Made by a program: the position numbers and the translations under genes
Notes under the pieces: generated by a model
Told to the model about the DNA's origin: nothing
The model's input: only the letters and a program-made list of their open reading frames with translations
The model's database searches: none
DNA from: Bacteroidales bacterium
GTDB taxonomy: Bacteria; Bacteroidota; Bacteroidia; Bacteroidales; UBA932
Assembly (NCBI GenBank): GCA_015060445.1
Contig: SUYL01000015.1
Coordinates: forward strand, 1 to 64,000
Length of the DNA stretch: 64,000 nt
Direction: 5' to 3'
Shown here: piece by piece, positions 36,664-45,032 of the stretch
Layout: the number at the start of each line of letters is the position of its first letter
Numbering within the stretch: position 1 is the first letter of the stretch

Positions 36664-36696
36664 ATAAAAAAAGGGGAAACCTGCTGGTTTCCCCTA
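36664..36696 (-). terminator. Terminator after the S9 peptidase gene
   Basis: GGGGAAACC (36673-36681) and GGTTTCCCC (36686-36694) form a perfect 9-bp stem with a 4-nt loop, followed on the minus strand by seven T. Confidence 0.9.
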
Positions 36697-36720
36697 AAAT
36701 TGTTTTAGGTATGTGCCTAA

Positions 36721-39177
36721 TTAGTTGTTGTTCATCTGTTTAATGTCAATTTCCTCTTTCTCTGAGTCTCCAATCAGATACTCGCAGAAGTGGTCTGCCA
36801 TTCTCCAGAAGAAATATTCTGTCATGTTTCCAAATCCATGTCTCTGTCCCGGAAGGATGAGCATCTGGAAACGTTTGTTTGCTTTGATGAGCGCATCAAC
36901 AACTCTCAAGGTGTTTCCAGGGTGTACATTGTTGTCAATGTCTCCGTGTACAAGCAACAGGTTGCCTTTAAGGTTTCTTGCAAGTTGCTGGTTGGTGTTT
37001 ATGCTGTATTTGAATGTGGTATCACCTTTCTCAGATACCTCCTCAAGTACTCCATGGTGCTGCTCGCTCCACCAGCGGTTGTAGATGCTGTTGTCGTGGT
37101 TTCCGGCACATGAAACTGCTGCGGTAAAGAAATCGGGATATTTGAGGATTGCTGCTGTAGACATGAATCCTCCACCAGAGTGGCCGTGGATACCCACTTT
37201 CTTGCCGTTGATGAAAGGATATCTTGCTGCGAGTTGCTGTACTGCAACTTTCTTGTCTTCCAAACCATAGTCTCTAAGGTTACCGTAACCGAAGTTGTGA
37301 TACCATTTTGAGCGGTTAGGGTGTCCGCCGCGGTTTCCTACTGTTACAACAATGAAACCGAGTTGCGCAAGGCGGTCAACCCTGTCCATACCTTTGCTCC
37401 ATGAAGAGTTGTTTGCCTCTGTCTGTGGGCCAGGATATACATACTCAATGATAGGGTAGAGTTTGGTTGAATCAAAGTCAAACGGCTTGTACATTACACC
37501 GTAAAGGTCTGTAATGCCGTCACCTGCCTTAACGGTAAAAATCTCAGGGAACTTGTATCCGCGGGCGAACAACTGGCTCAAATCTGCCTCCTCAAGGTCC
37601 ATGATCTTGCGGCCGGTGTTGTCGTAAAGGGAGGTTTTAGGGGTGCAGTCAACTCTTGAATAGTTGTTTACAAAGTAGCGGTTGTCGTCGCTCATGTTAA
37701 CTTTGTTGTCGTAGTCACCCTTGTTGAGCAGTTTTACGTTGCTGCCGTCCAAGTTTGCACTGTACAGGTACATATAATATGGGTTAATCCCTTTCTCCCT
37801 GCCGCATGCAGTGAAGTAAACCACTCTCTTGGCCTCATCAATTCCCACAACATTCTCTACGTGGAATTCACCTTTTGTAATCTGATTCTTGAGGGTTCCG
37901 TCTGCACTGTACAGATACAGGTGTGCCCATCCGTCCCTCTCAGACCAATGCACAAACTCGCTGCCGTTGTTGAGGAAGACAAACTCCCTTGTCTCAACGT
38001 ATGTATTGAGTTCTTCGTGAAGGATAGTCTTGCACTCACCTGTTGCAACATCTACAGAGCAGAGGTCAACCCTCTTCTGGTCGCGGCTCTGGCGGGTGAA
38101 GTAGAACTTGCTGTTGTCTCCCAGCCACTGCATTGGAACGTACTCCATGTATGTCCTCTCTGTAATGGTTACAGGCTTTCTTTCAATGCTTACAGACTGG
38201 TCCTTGAATGCTGCAATGTCTATTGTCCTTGAACTCTTGTCCTCAAAATTGAACAGGTAGAGGTACTCTTTAGGTCCCGGCTCTCCAGGCATCTGATATT
38301 TGTATCCCTCCAATTTTGGACGTGGGTTTGCAAGAACGTCAATAACCCAAAGTTCCTTAATCTTGCTCATGTCGCTTCTGGTAAGGGCAAAGTGTTTTGA
38401 GTCTGGAGACCAGCATACATACGCACCGGTACGTTTGGTGGTATCTTCCTCATGGTTTCCACCGTACATGCCTCTTCCTGCGTAAGGGAACTCCTTGGTA
38501 CCGTCGGTTGTAAGGCGGTGCTCCACAATTGTAGAGTCCTTCTCATCTTCCATGGCCTTTTTCAGGTTCTCCATGTCCATGTACCAGAGGTTGTAGTTCT
38601 TTCCATAGATTGCATATTTGCCGTCGGGAGAAACATTTGCCCATCTTGGGTAATCCTTCTCCTTCTCCTCTTCAGTTATATCTGTGAGTTTCCCCTGTGC
38701 AATATCCCATTTGAAACGGAATACCTTGTTCTCCTTCTGTGGTTTGCCAGGTCTTTTCTTCTCACCTTTCTTCTCTTTCTTAGGAACCATGAGGGAGGTC
38801 CTTACCTCAAATGTAAAGGCTTTGTCCTCATCTGTAAGTTCAAGCCTCTGGAGAGGGAGGTGCTGGGCATCAAACGGGTCTTTGGTAATGGCAGAAATCT
38901 CGGCTGCAAGTTTGCCCATATCCCATATTTTTCTTTTGGTACCTGCTGCAGGATCTACAATGTAGTATTCTGTGCCGTTTGTAGTTTTATAAGTGTACCA
39001 GAACTTGTCTGAATTCTTGAACCAGTTTGGCCTTACATCTGTAGAGAAAACCATCTGGCCCACCTTCTTTGCAGAGAATCTCTCCGCAAGTTCGTAATTG
39101 GCTTTGGTAACCGGTGTCTGCTGGGCGTATCCTACGCTACAGGCAATAAGCGCAATTGCTAATAACAGTTTTTTCAT
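36721..39177 (-). CDS. Exported prolyl oligopeptidase, DPP-IV-like (family S9)
   Basis: 818 residues from the ATG at 39177, which starts a signal peptide (MKKLLLAIALIACSVGYAQ). The N-terminal two thirds form a beta-propeller-like region; about residues 580-810 are the alpha/beta hydrolase with Ser in GHSGGGFMST, Asp in HGDIDNNVHP and His in PGQRHGF. It releases dipeptides after proline or alanine in the periplasm. A Lys-rich loop (KKEKKGEKKRPGKPQKEN) near residue 130 is unusual. The phosphodiesterase gene stop is 14 bp upstream of the start. Confidence 0.92.
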   Translation of the reverse strand: MKKLLLAIALIACSVGYAQQTPVTKANYELAERFSAKKVGQMVFSTDVRPNWFKNSDKFWYTYKTTNGTEYYIVDPAAGTKRKIWDMGKLAAEISAITKDPFDAQHLPLQRLELTDEDKAFTFEVRTSLMVPKKEKKGEKKRPGKPQKENKVFRFKWDIAQGKLTDITEEEKEKDYPRWANVSPDGKYAIYGKNYNLWYMDMENLKKAMEDEKDSTIVEHRLTTDGTKEFPYAGRGMYGGNHEEDTTKRTGAYVCWSPDSKHFALTRSDMSKIKELWVIDVLANPRPKLEGYKYQMPGEPGPKEYLYLFNFEDKSSRTIDIAAFKDQSVSIERKPVTITERTYMEYVPMQWLGDNSKFYFTRQSRDQKRVDLCSVDVATGECKTILHEELNTYVETREFVFLNNGSEFVHWSERDGWAHLYLYSADGTLKNQITKGEFHVENVVGIDEAKRVVYFTACGREKGINPYYMYLYSANLDGSNVKLLNKGDYDNKVNMSDDNRYFVNNYSRVDCTPKTSLYDNTGRKIMDLEEADLSQLFARGYKFPEIFTVKAGDGITDLYGVMYKPFDFDSTKLYPIIEYVYPGPQTEANNSSWSKGMDRVDRLAQLGFIVVTVGNRGGHPNRSKWYHNFGYGNLRDYGLEDKKVAVQQLAARYPFINGKKVGIHGHSGGGFMSTAAILKYPDFFTAAVSCAGNHDNSIYNRWWSEQHHGVLEEVSEKGDTTFKYSINTNQQLARNLKGNLLLVHGDIDNNVHPGNTLRVVDALIKANKRFQMLILPGQRHGFGNMTEYFFWRMADHFCEYLIGDSEKEEIDIKQMNNN

Positions 39178-39191
39178 ATATATACAGTTAG

Positions 39192-39689
39192 TTATAGTTT
39201 CCTTTCCCATTCGCCCACCTCCATATCCTTTATGGTGCCGTTCTCAATCCTGAATCTCAGGGCTGTCCTTACGTTGTGGAATCCCTGTATTCCGGCGGCA
39301 CCCGGGTTTATGGTGAGGACCCTGTATTTGGGGTCGTTGATCACCTTCAGGATATGGGAATGACCGCAGATGAAGATGTCGGGAAGATGGGCATTTATAA
39401 GTTGGAATGCCTTGAAATCATACCTCCCCGGGTAACCTCCAATGTGCATCATGAGTATCCTCATTCCCTCCATCTCAAAAAATTGGGTGTAGGGGTGGGC
39501 CAGCCGCACCGTATGGTCATCACAGTTGCCATATACCCCGCGAAGGGGCTTGAAGGCGGCAATTGCATCGGCAGTTTCAATGTTCCCGAAATCACCGGCA
39601 TGCCATATTTCATCTACCGGCTCCAGAAACTTGCGGAGTTTGTCATCAAAAACTCCGTGGGTATCCGATATCAATCCTATATAAGCCAT
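39192..39689 (-). CDS. YfcE/MJ0936-type metallophosphodiesterase
   Basis: 165 residues, cytoplasmic. Motifs: SDTHG, HAGDFGN, GNCDDH, MMHIGGYPGR and GHSHI complete the two-metal site. Family members hydrolyse phosphodiesters, often with unknown physiological substrates. It probably shares a message with the S9 peptidase downstream. Confidence 0.9.
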   Translation of the reverse strand: MAYIGLISDTHGVFDDKLRKFLEPVDEIWHAGDFGNIETADAIAAFKPLRGVYGNCDDHTVRLAHPYTQFFEMEGMRILMMHIGGYPGRYDFKAFQLINAHLPDIFICGHSHILKVINDPKYRVLTINPGAAGIQGFHNVRTALRFRIENGTIKDMEVGEWERKL

Positions 39690-39717
39690 ACAGTTTGACT
39701 CTCCTGCAATTGAAAGG

Positions 39718-40938
39718 TTAAAGTTTTATCACAATCTTTTTCTTGTAAAGCCACATTGCCATGGCGGTGAATACCGCAACATATACAAGGGCAAAGATAA
39801 GTGAGGATACATTGTTGTTCTCACCAACTATAGCAACACATACATTGTTGTAGAACCAACTCAGCACACTCCAGGTCCTCTCCTTAATGGTGCCGTCTGC
39901 CATCTCAACAACTCCCTTCCATTTGATTATCTGTCCAAGCACCTTTGCAAAGAGCCCCGCCATTACAAATGCAAACAGAGGGTTCATACCCAAAGCCTTG
40001 AATGGGGTAAACACTTTCTCTTTACCTTTTACATCAATCAGATAAATGAAGAAAGCCAGCATTACAATGCTCCATCCACCGGCATACAGCACGTACGAGC
40101 CGGTCCAGAGCGCTTTTATGATAGGGTAGCAGATGCTCCATACCAACCCTGCACCAATGCAGCACAGCCCAATGGTGTAAAGTTGTGCAACCACAGTAAT
40201 TTTGTCGGGAGTCTGCTGTATTTTCTTCCCGATAAGGAATCCCAGAAGTACGGTACATGCTCCCGAGAGGGCACCGAGCAGCCCCTCCGGATCAAATGGG
40301 ATACCGAATCCCTTGTAAATGTGGTCAACTCCAAAAATTGCAAGGTCTATCTTGTCTGCATTCTGCCCTGCAAGGGAGAAGGCGCCTGCAGCACCGTTCA
40401 CCATCTCTGCAGATGAGTCTCCTATAAGCCACAGGATAAGCCAGTGCAACCCCATAAGAACCGCCATTGCAGGAATTATCTTTCTGCTCTTCTGCAGCCA
40501 CAATGCAATGAAACCTCCAAGTACATAGCACATTGCAATCCTCTGAAGGACACCTATAATGCGCACATGCTCAAGACGGTAAACAAAGTTGCCCCAAACG
40601 GAGAGGTCGGGGTTAGGGGAGGTAGGGTAGAAAGGGAACCAGTTGAGGCCAAAACCCACAAGGAAAATTAGGCTACCCCTCTTGAGGAGTTTCTTTACAC
40701 TTGCTCCCGACAATCCCTCATTGTATTTTGCAAACGAAAAAGCCATTGCCGCTCCCACTACAAACAGGAAAAATGGGAATACAAGGTCTGTAGGGGTGCA
40801 TCCTGCCCATTTGGCATGTGCCAACGGCGGAAAAATGTGTCCCCATGAACCGGGGTTGTTTACAAGAATCATACCTGCAACTGTCATACCCCTGAGCACA
40901 TCAAGTGCCACGTAACGCTGAGATTTTATTTGTGTCAT
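39718..40938 (-). CDS. Membrane acyltransferase (heparan-alpha-glucosaminide N-acetyltransferase-like, DUF5009)
   Basis: 406 residues with about ten membrane segments. RYVALDVLRGMTVAGMILVNNPG with the catalytic-type Asp/Arg and LVFPFFLFVVGAAMAFS are diagnostic of the HGSNAT/NagX-like family, which moves acetyl groups to sugars across a membrane. The acceptor is unknown. The ATG at 40938 gives the normal N-terminus; upstream codons overlap the promoter. Confidence 0.85.
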   Translation of the reverse strand: MTQIKSQRYVALDVLRGMTVAGMILVNNPGSWGHIFPPLAHAKWAGCTPTDLVFPFFLFVVGAAMAFSFAKYNEGLSGASVKKLLKRGSLIFLVGFGLNWFPFYPTSPNPDLSVWGNFVYRLEHVRIIGVLQRIAMCYVLGGFIALWLQKSRKIIPAMAVLMGLHWLILWLIGDSSAEMVNGAAGAFSLAGQNADKIDLAIFGVDHIYKGFGIPFDPEGLLGALSGACTVLLGFLIGKKIQQTPDKITVVAQLYTIGLCCIGAGLVWSICYPIIKALWTGSYVLYAGGWSIVMLAFFIYLIDVKGKEKVFTPFKALGMNPLFAFVMAGLFAKVLGQIIKWKGVVEMADGTIKERTWSVLSWFYNNVCVAIVGENNNVSSLIFALVYVAVFTAMAMWLYKKKIVIKL

Positions 40939-40966
40939 TTTAATGGTTTGTTTTTCCAAATTTGTA

Positions 40967-40974
40967 CAAAAATA
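40967..40974 (-). promoter_or_regulatory. -7 box of the acyltransferase gene (TATTTTTG)
   Basis: On the minus strand TATTTTTG ends 28 bp before the ATG at 40938. No -33 match. The remaining gap to rsmE (40975-41080) holds nothing clear. Confidence 0.45.
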
Positions 40975-41080
40975 ACATGTTTTGTTGATATATTTGTAAA
41001 AAATCGCCAATCAGGGGCGCTTCCGGCTTCATACTGCATTATTCCGGGCCTTTTCCTGTTGGCACTATAATATTCCCTTT

Positions 41081-41125
41081 ATGGAACTGTTTTATTATTC
41101 ATATGGAACTCTTTTATTCAAATGA
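41081..41125 (+). other. Short upstream reading frame overlapping the rsmE start
   Basis: An ATG at 41081 opens a 14-codon frame beginning MELFYYS and ending at a TGA inside rsmE. Its first codons nearly duplicate the start of rsmE (MELFYS), 22 bp downstream. It may be a small tandem duplication of the start region or a leader affecting rsmE translation. Confidence 0.3.
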
Positions 41126-41963
41126 AATAAACAACGGCATCTGCACTCTAAATGAAGAGGAGAGCAGACACTGTTCAAAAGTGCTCAGGCATGTGCCGGG
41201 AGATACGGTAAACGTTATAGACGGGTGCGGTTCCCTCTATACCTGCAGGATTATAGAATGCGGGAAGCAGGTGGTATGTTCCGTGGAACAGGTGCAGGAA
41301 AACTTTGGCGCACACAAGTATCACCTTACAATGGCGGTGTGTCCCACAAAAAACATAGACCGTTATGAATGGTTCCTGGAAAAGGCAACCGAGATGGGGA
41401 TTGATGTTGTGGCTCCTGTAATTGGGGAGCACTCCGAGCGCAGGATAATAAAGCCTGAGCGACTTGAAAAAATATTGGTTTCTGCGGCAAAACAATCTCT
41501 CAAGGGGGCGGTACCGGTTTTGTGTGAGACTGTTCCTGTTAAAGAATTCATCCGCAATGCCGCCTCATTACCCGGGGTAAAACTTATTGCCTATTGCGGA
41601 GTGCAGGAGAAGGTAACCTTGGCTGAGGCCATAGCAATGGCCCGTGAACTCCTGCCTGTTCCCGGAAGTGCCGGTTTCCCAGAGCAGGCGGGTTACATTG
41701 GACAGGCAGGTGGTCCCTGGAGTGTCGGTTTCCCAGGGCAGGCGGGTTCCATAGAGCAGGCGGTTCCCAAAGGGGCGGTGCAGGCATTTGAGGAAGATCT
41801 GCCGGCAATTACAATACTCATTGGCCCGGAAGGAGATTTCTCCCCTGCTGAAGTGGAGGCTGCCATGGCTGCAGGATTCCACCCTCTGACACTGGGCTCA
41901 TCCCGCCTAAGAACTGAGACTGCGGCAGTTGCAGCGGTAGCGGGAGTATATTTCATGATTTAA
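41103..41963 (+). CDS. rsmE: 16S rRNA (uracil-1498-N3)-methyltransferase
   Basis: 286 residues, about 45 longer than typical RsmE. The SPOUT core is clear: EESRHCSKVLRH, AVCPTKNIDRYEWFLEKATEMGID, SERRIIKPERLEKILVSAAKQSLKGAVP, ILIGPEGDFSPAEVEAA and LGSSRLRTETAAVAAV (SAM/knot region). The extra length is a Gly/Gln-rich insertion (about residues 185-225) encoded by a DNA repeat, just before the SAM-binding knot. It probably forms a surface loop. Confidence 0.93.
   Translation: MELFYSNEINNGICTLNEEESRHCSKVLRHVPGDTVNVIDGCGSLYTCRIIECGKQVVCSVEQVQENFGAHKYHLTMAVCPTKNIDRYEWFLEKATEMGIDVVAPVIGEHSERRIIKPERLEKILVSAAKQSLKGAVPVLCETVPVKEFIRNAASLPGVKLIAYCGVQEKVTLAEAIAMARELLPVPGSAGFPEQAGYIGQAGGPWSVGFPGQAGSIEQAVPKGAVQAFEEDLPAITILIGPEGDFSPAEVEAAMAAGFHPLTLGSSRLRTETAAVAAVAGVYFMI
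41668..41763 (+). repeat. In-frame 54-bp tandem repeat inside rsmE
   Basis: Two copies of a unit beginning GTGCCGGTTTCCCAG / GTGTCGGTTTCCCAG start at 41668 and 41722 (period 54 bp, 18 residues), encoding GFPEQAGYIGQAG and GFPGQAGSIEQAV. Frame is preserved. Confidence 0.8.
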
Positions 41964-42015
41964 TTAAAAGTATCTTTCCCCGGCATACTCTCTCTGGGTC
42001 GCTTCCTCAGGCAAC

Positions 42016-42047
42016 TTTGTAAAACCCGGGCATTTTGTGTAGATTTG
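42016..42047 (+). promoter_or_regulatory. Promoter of tsaC (TTTG-N20-TAGATTTG)
   Basis: TTTG (42016-42019) and TAGATTTG (42040-42047) are 20 bp apart, 27 bp before the tsaC ATG. Confidence 0.7.
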
Positions 42048-42074
42048 CATTATGTACCTTAATGATATTGTCTT

Positions 42075-42638
42075 ATGAAAGAACAGATAGATGCAGCAAT
42101 TAAAGTTTTGAAAGAGGGTGGCGTAATTCTTTATCCTACAGATACAATATGGGGGCTTGGATGTGATGCCACAAATGAGGCGGCCGTGGAGAAGGTCTTT
42201 AAAATCAAGCAGCGTGCAGACAGCAAGAGCCTTATTACGCTTGTCTGTGATTTGGATATGGTCGGGAGGTATGTAAAGGAGATTCCCGAGATAGCAATAC
42301 AGTTGGTTGAGGTTAATGACAAGCCTATGACAATAATCTATCCAGGGGCAATGGGACTGGCAAAAAATGTGGTGGCAGAAGATGGCACTGTGGGGATCCG
42401 CATTCCAAACCATGAGTTCTGCAACAAACTTATCTACAAATTCCGGAGGGCATTGGTTTCCACCTCTGCAAATATTTCGGGAACGCCTGCTCCTGCAAGA
42501 TTCGAGGATATTCCGCAGGAGATTAAGGATGCTGTTGATTTTATAGTGCCAGAGAGGTTTGAGGGGGAGTGCACCCGTTCAGCATCCCAGATTATAAAAG
42601 TTGGTTTGGGCAGTGAGATTGAAATAATCCGAGGATAG
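42075..42638 (+). CDS. tsaC: L-threonylcarbamoyladenylate synthase (Sua5/YciO/YrdC family)
   Basis: 187 residues. YPTDTIWGLGCDATN, IKQRADSKSLITLV, and SANISGTPAPARFEDI are the YrdC-domain landmarks for ATP, threonine and bicarbonate use. It makes threonylcarbamoyl-AMP for t6A on tRNA. The Sua5 C-terminal domain is absent. Confidence 0.92.
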   Translation: MKEQIDAAIKVLKEGGVILYPTDTIWGLGCDATNEAAVEKVFKIKQRADSKSLITLVCDLDMVGRYVKEIPEIAIQLVEVNDKPMTIIYPGAMGLAKNVVAEDGTVGIRIPNHEFCNKLIYKFRRALVSTSANISGTPAPARFEDIPQEIKDAVDFIVPERFEGECTRSASQIIKVGLGSEIEIIRG

Positions 42639-42680
42639 TTGCCATCTGCGCTGGCAATTGTGCCGCCGGTGCCGGTGGTT

Positions 42681-42830
42681 TCATCCACGCTGGAGGGTGT
42701 TTTTGTGGATGAAGTGATGTGCAGAGTTGCATTTGTCCACGCTGTAGGGTGCTTTTGTGGATGAAGCAATGTGCAGAGTTGCATTTGTCCACGCTGGAGG
42801 GTTTTTTTGTGGATGAAGTGTTTATTTTGT
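42681..42830. repeat. 52-bp tandem repeat, about 2.8 copies
   Basis: TCCACGCTG recurs at 42684, 42736 and 42788, an exact 52-bp period. Each copy has TCCAC...GTGGA arms (TCATCCAC/GTGGATGA in the first) around a loop containing a T run. Since 52 is not a multiple of three, the repeat does not encode a repeating peptide. Confidence 0.85.
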
Positions 42831-42845
42831 GAGGAGGAGGGCTTC

Positions 42846-42995
42846 CCGAGCGCACCCCGAGCAACCTCGAGCGCAACCCAATGCAACCCAACGCAACCCA
42901 ACGTAACCCAATGCAACCCAACGTAACCCAATGCAACCCAACGCAACCCCAAGTGCAACCCCCAACGTAACTCCGAGCGCAACCCTGAGCGTAGT
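42846..42995. repeat. 10-bp tandem repeat array (AACCCAAYGY)
   Basis: About fourteen copies of a 10-bp unit AACCCAACGC/AACCCAATGC/AACCCAACGT, with diverged copies at both ends (GAGCGC-). The variation is mainly C/T transitions, which suggests an old array. On the minus strand it reads as GGGTTGCGTT repeats. Confidence 0.85.
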
Positions 42996-43014
42996 CTGGG
43001 ATGTGAGGCAGGTA

Positions 43015-43118
43015 TAGCGGGGAGCAGGCGGCAGGGAGCGGGGCAGGTAGCAGGTGGCAGGTAGCAGGCGGCAGGCGGCAAGTAGCAGGCGGCAGGGAGC
43101 GGGGCAGGTAGCAGGTGA
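43015..43118. repeat. AGCAGGCGGCAGG-type G-rich repeats
   Basis: A ~34-bp block starting AGCAGGCGGCAGGGAGCG occurs at 43023 and again at 43084 (61 bp apart), separated by shorter GGCAGGTAGCA copies. It is strongly purine/G rich on the plus strand and ends just before the stop of the EEP gene. Confidence 0.8.
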
Positions 43119-43121
43119 TGG

Positions 43122-44276
43122 CTATATTATTATCTCCGAGATTACCGGGTAGTGGTCTGAGAGGCTGATTTTTTGTGCGTTGTGGGTGGCGCATCCTGCG
43201 TCTTGGGGGACGAGTATGTAATCAATCCTCAGCAGGGGCCATAGGGTGGCAAAAGTGGCACCGAATCCTTTGCCGGCCTCTTCAAAGGTGTCTTTTCTGT
43301 TTTTTGCCAGTGTGTGGTATGTGAATGACATTGGGGTGTCATTGAAATCGCCGCATATTATTGCGGGCTGTGAGTGGCTGTTTATGTCATTCAGGATGCG
43401 GGCCACCTGTTCGGAGCGTTTTATGAAGGTCCCTTTCATTTTTTCGTGGGTTTCCACAATGTTCCTGGTGATTTCTCCTCCAAGGCTCTCTTCTTTTGCA
43501 TTATGGATATCCCCTTCTTTTTCCCTCATCTCTTCCAGTTTGTCCGAGAACTTGTGCGCCAGTGCCGTAAATGATACATTGTATGATTCCAAATGGTTGT
43601 TGTATATCCTCAGGCTCCTTCCAAAGTGCTTTATGTCTGCGTAGATGGAGAGGTTGGTGCTGTTGGGGAAACTTATCCTGCCCCTGTCTCCCATAGGGAA
43701 TTTGCTCAAAATTATATTCCCGAACAGTTTTCCGTTCCTCGCCTTGAACAGGTGGTAATGCCTGTGCGGGTATTGGCTGAAAATGGTGTCGGCCTGAGTG
43801 CGGTCTTCTACAAAGAATTCCTGCATGCATACTATATCAGGTGATTCCATTTTCAGATGATGTGCCATCTCTTTCCTGCACTCTTCTCTGGATAGTTTGT
43901 TGCCGGATGAGGAGAACATCCCTACGTTGTAACTCTCAATCTTGAGCCTTATCCCCTCTACTTCGGGATTCTCCTTATGACCTATTTTATAGAAGAGTTC
44001 TGTATATAGGAGTGAGGGGAGCAGTGCTACAACTGTAATCCATGCACTGGCACTGCGCCGCATCATTGCAATTGCCAGCAGGAGCAGGTTTATTGCAAAA
44101 ATGGGGATAAAGTAGAGTCCGAAAAAGAGCGGCAGGGAGAATTTGGACGGGTTTACATATACTGCTATGTAAGAGAGGAACAATGCAGCGGCAGCCACAA
44201 CCAGGATGGCCCTGAATGTGATTCCAAACAAAAGGGGAGATCTTTTCCTCCCCCCTATGCTCCCTTTTCTCTTCAT
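43122..44276 (-). CDS. Membrane-anchored endonuclease/exonuclease/phosphatase (EEP) family protein
   Basis: 384 residues: three N-terminal membrane helices (about 18-110), then an EEP domain with VCMQEFFVEDR (metal Glu), YNNHLESYN, ICGDFNDTPMS, RIDYILVP and SDHYPVISE (catalytic His). The domain faces the periplasm by topology. Family substrates include nucleic acids and phospholipids. The gene ends at the edge of the repeat cluster. Confidence 0.88.
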   Translation of the reverse strand: MKRKGSIGGRKRSPLLFGITFRAILVVAAAALFLSYIAVYVNPSKFSLPLFFGLYFIPIFAINLLLLAIAMMRRSASAWITVVALLPSLLYTELFYKIGHKENPEVEGIRLKIESYNVGMFSSSGNKLSREECRKEMAHHLKMESPDIVCMQEFFVEDRTQADTIFSQYPHRHYHLFKARNGKLFGNIILSKFPMGDRGRISFPNSTNLSIYADIKHFGRSLRIYNNHLESYNVSFTALAHKFSDKLEEMREKEGDIHNAKEESLGGEITRNIVETHEKMKGTFIKRSEQVARILNDINSHSQPAIICGDFNDTPMSFTYHTLAKNRKDTFEEAGKGFGATFATLWPLLRIDYILVPQDAGCATHNAQKISLSDHYPVISEIII

Positions 44277-44327
44277 AAATTGTACACTCTGTTATTGAAC
44301 TTTACGGCACATTCCTGTACCTTAAGT

Positions 44328-44345
44328 CACCAGTATCTTCTGGTG
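44328..44345. terminator. Small hairpin after the rhomboid gene
   Basis: CACCAG/CTGGTG with a 6-nt loop, between the EEP and rhomboid genes. No T run, so weak. Confidence 0.3.
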
Positions 44346-44352
44346 TGCTGCA

Positions 44353-45027
44353 TCAATAATACATTCTGTTGTTTTTCTTCCAGTAGAGTATGAGGAAAAA
44401 TCCAAAAATCATTCCTCCAAGGTGGGCAAAATGGGCTACATTTCCCCCTCTTCCCGACAGTCCCAGAAGCAGTTCAAGTGCTCCGAAGATAATTACAAAC
44501 CATTTGGCCTTCAGGGCTACAGGTGGGAAGATCAGTTGCATTATATTGTCGGGAAAAAGCATTCCGTATGCGAGAAGGAGTCCGTAAATGGCTCCCGATG
44601 CACCCACGGTAGGGGTGGTGAGGAGTGCTTCTATCTCTGCTCTGGCAAACATGTCCCCGGCGTTGAGGTCTGCTATGTATCCCTGAAGTTGCAGCCACAT
44701 TACCCCCATGTGCAGCAGAGCGGCACCTATTCCGGTTACAAAGTAATAGAACAGGAATTTCTGGCTTCCCCAAACCCTTTCAAGGACACATCCGAAAATG
44801 TACAGGGTGTACATGTTGAACAGTATATGGGTAAATCCGCCGTGCATGAACATGTGTGTTACCAATTGGTATGGCTTGAACAACGGTGAGTCAAAATAGA
44901 ACAGTGCAAAGTTCCCGTACATGAAATTGCCTGTAATCATGGTAATGATGTACATGAGAACATTTACAAGCAAAAGGTTCTTTACAACGGGAGGCATGCT
45001 CCCCAATATTGAATTTCCTCTGAACAT
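44353..45027 (-). CDS. Rhomboid-family intramembrane serine protease
   Basis: 224 residues with six membrane segments. The catalytic Ser is in GASGAIYGLLLAYG and the His in HFAHLGGMIFGF; HMFMHGGFTHILFNMYTLYIFG is the L1/TM2 landmark. It cleaves membrane proteins within the lipid bilayer; targets are unknown. It lies 5 bp after mutL. Confidence 0.93.
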   Translation of the reverse strand: MFRGNSILGSMPPVVKNLLLVNVLMYIITMITGNFMYGNFALFYFDSPLFKPYQLVTHMFMHGGFTHILFNMYTLYIFGCVLERVWGSQKFLFYYFVTGIGAALLHMGVMWLQLQGYIADLNAGDMFARAEIEALLTTPTVGASGAIYGLLLAYGMLFPDNIMQLIFPPVALKAKWFVIIFGALELLLGLSGRGGNVAHFAHLGGMIFGFFLILYWKKNNRMYY

Positions 45028-45032
45028 AATAT

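Noticed and set aside
42681..43118. Possible CRISPR array
   Set aside because: The repeats are directly adjacent with no unique spacers of constant length, units differ between arrays, and no cas genes are in the window.
42434..43194. Long minus-strand open frames through the tandem repeats (repeated GLHWVALGYVG-like peptide)
   Set aside because: The frames arise because 10-bp repeats cycle through all frames without stops; composition is low complexity, they overlap tsaC and the EEP gene, and no start or promoter is seen.
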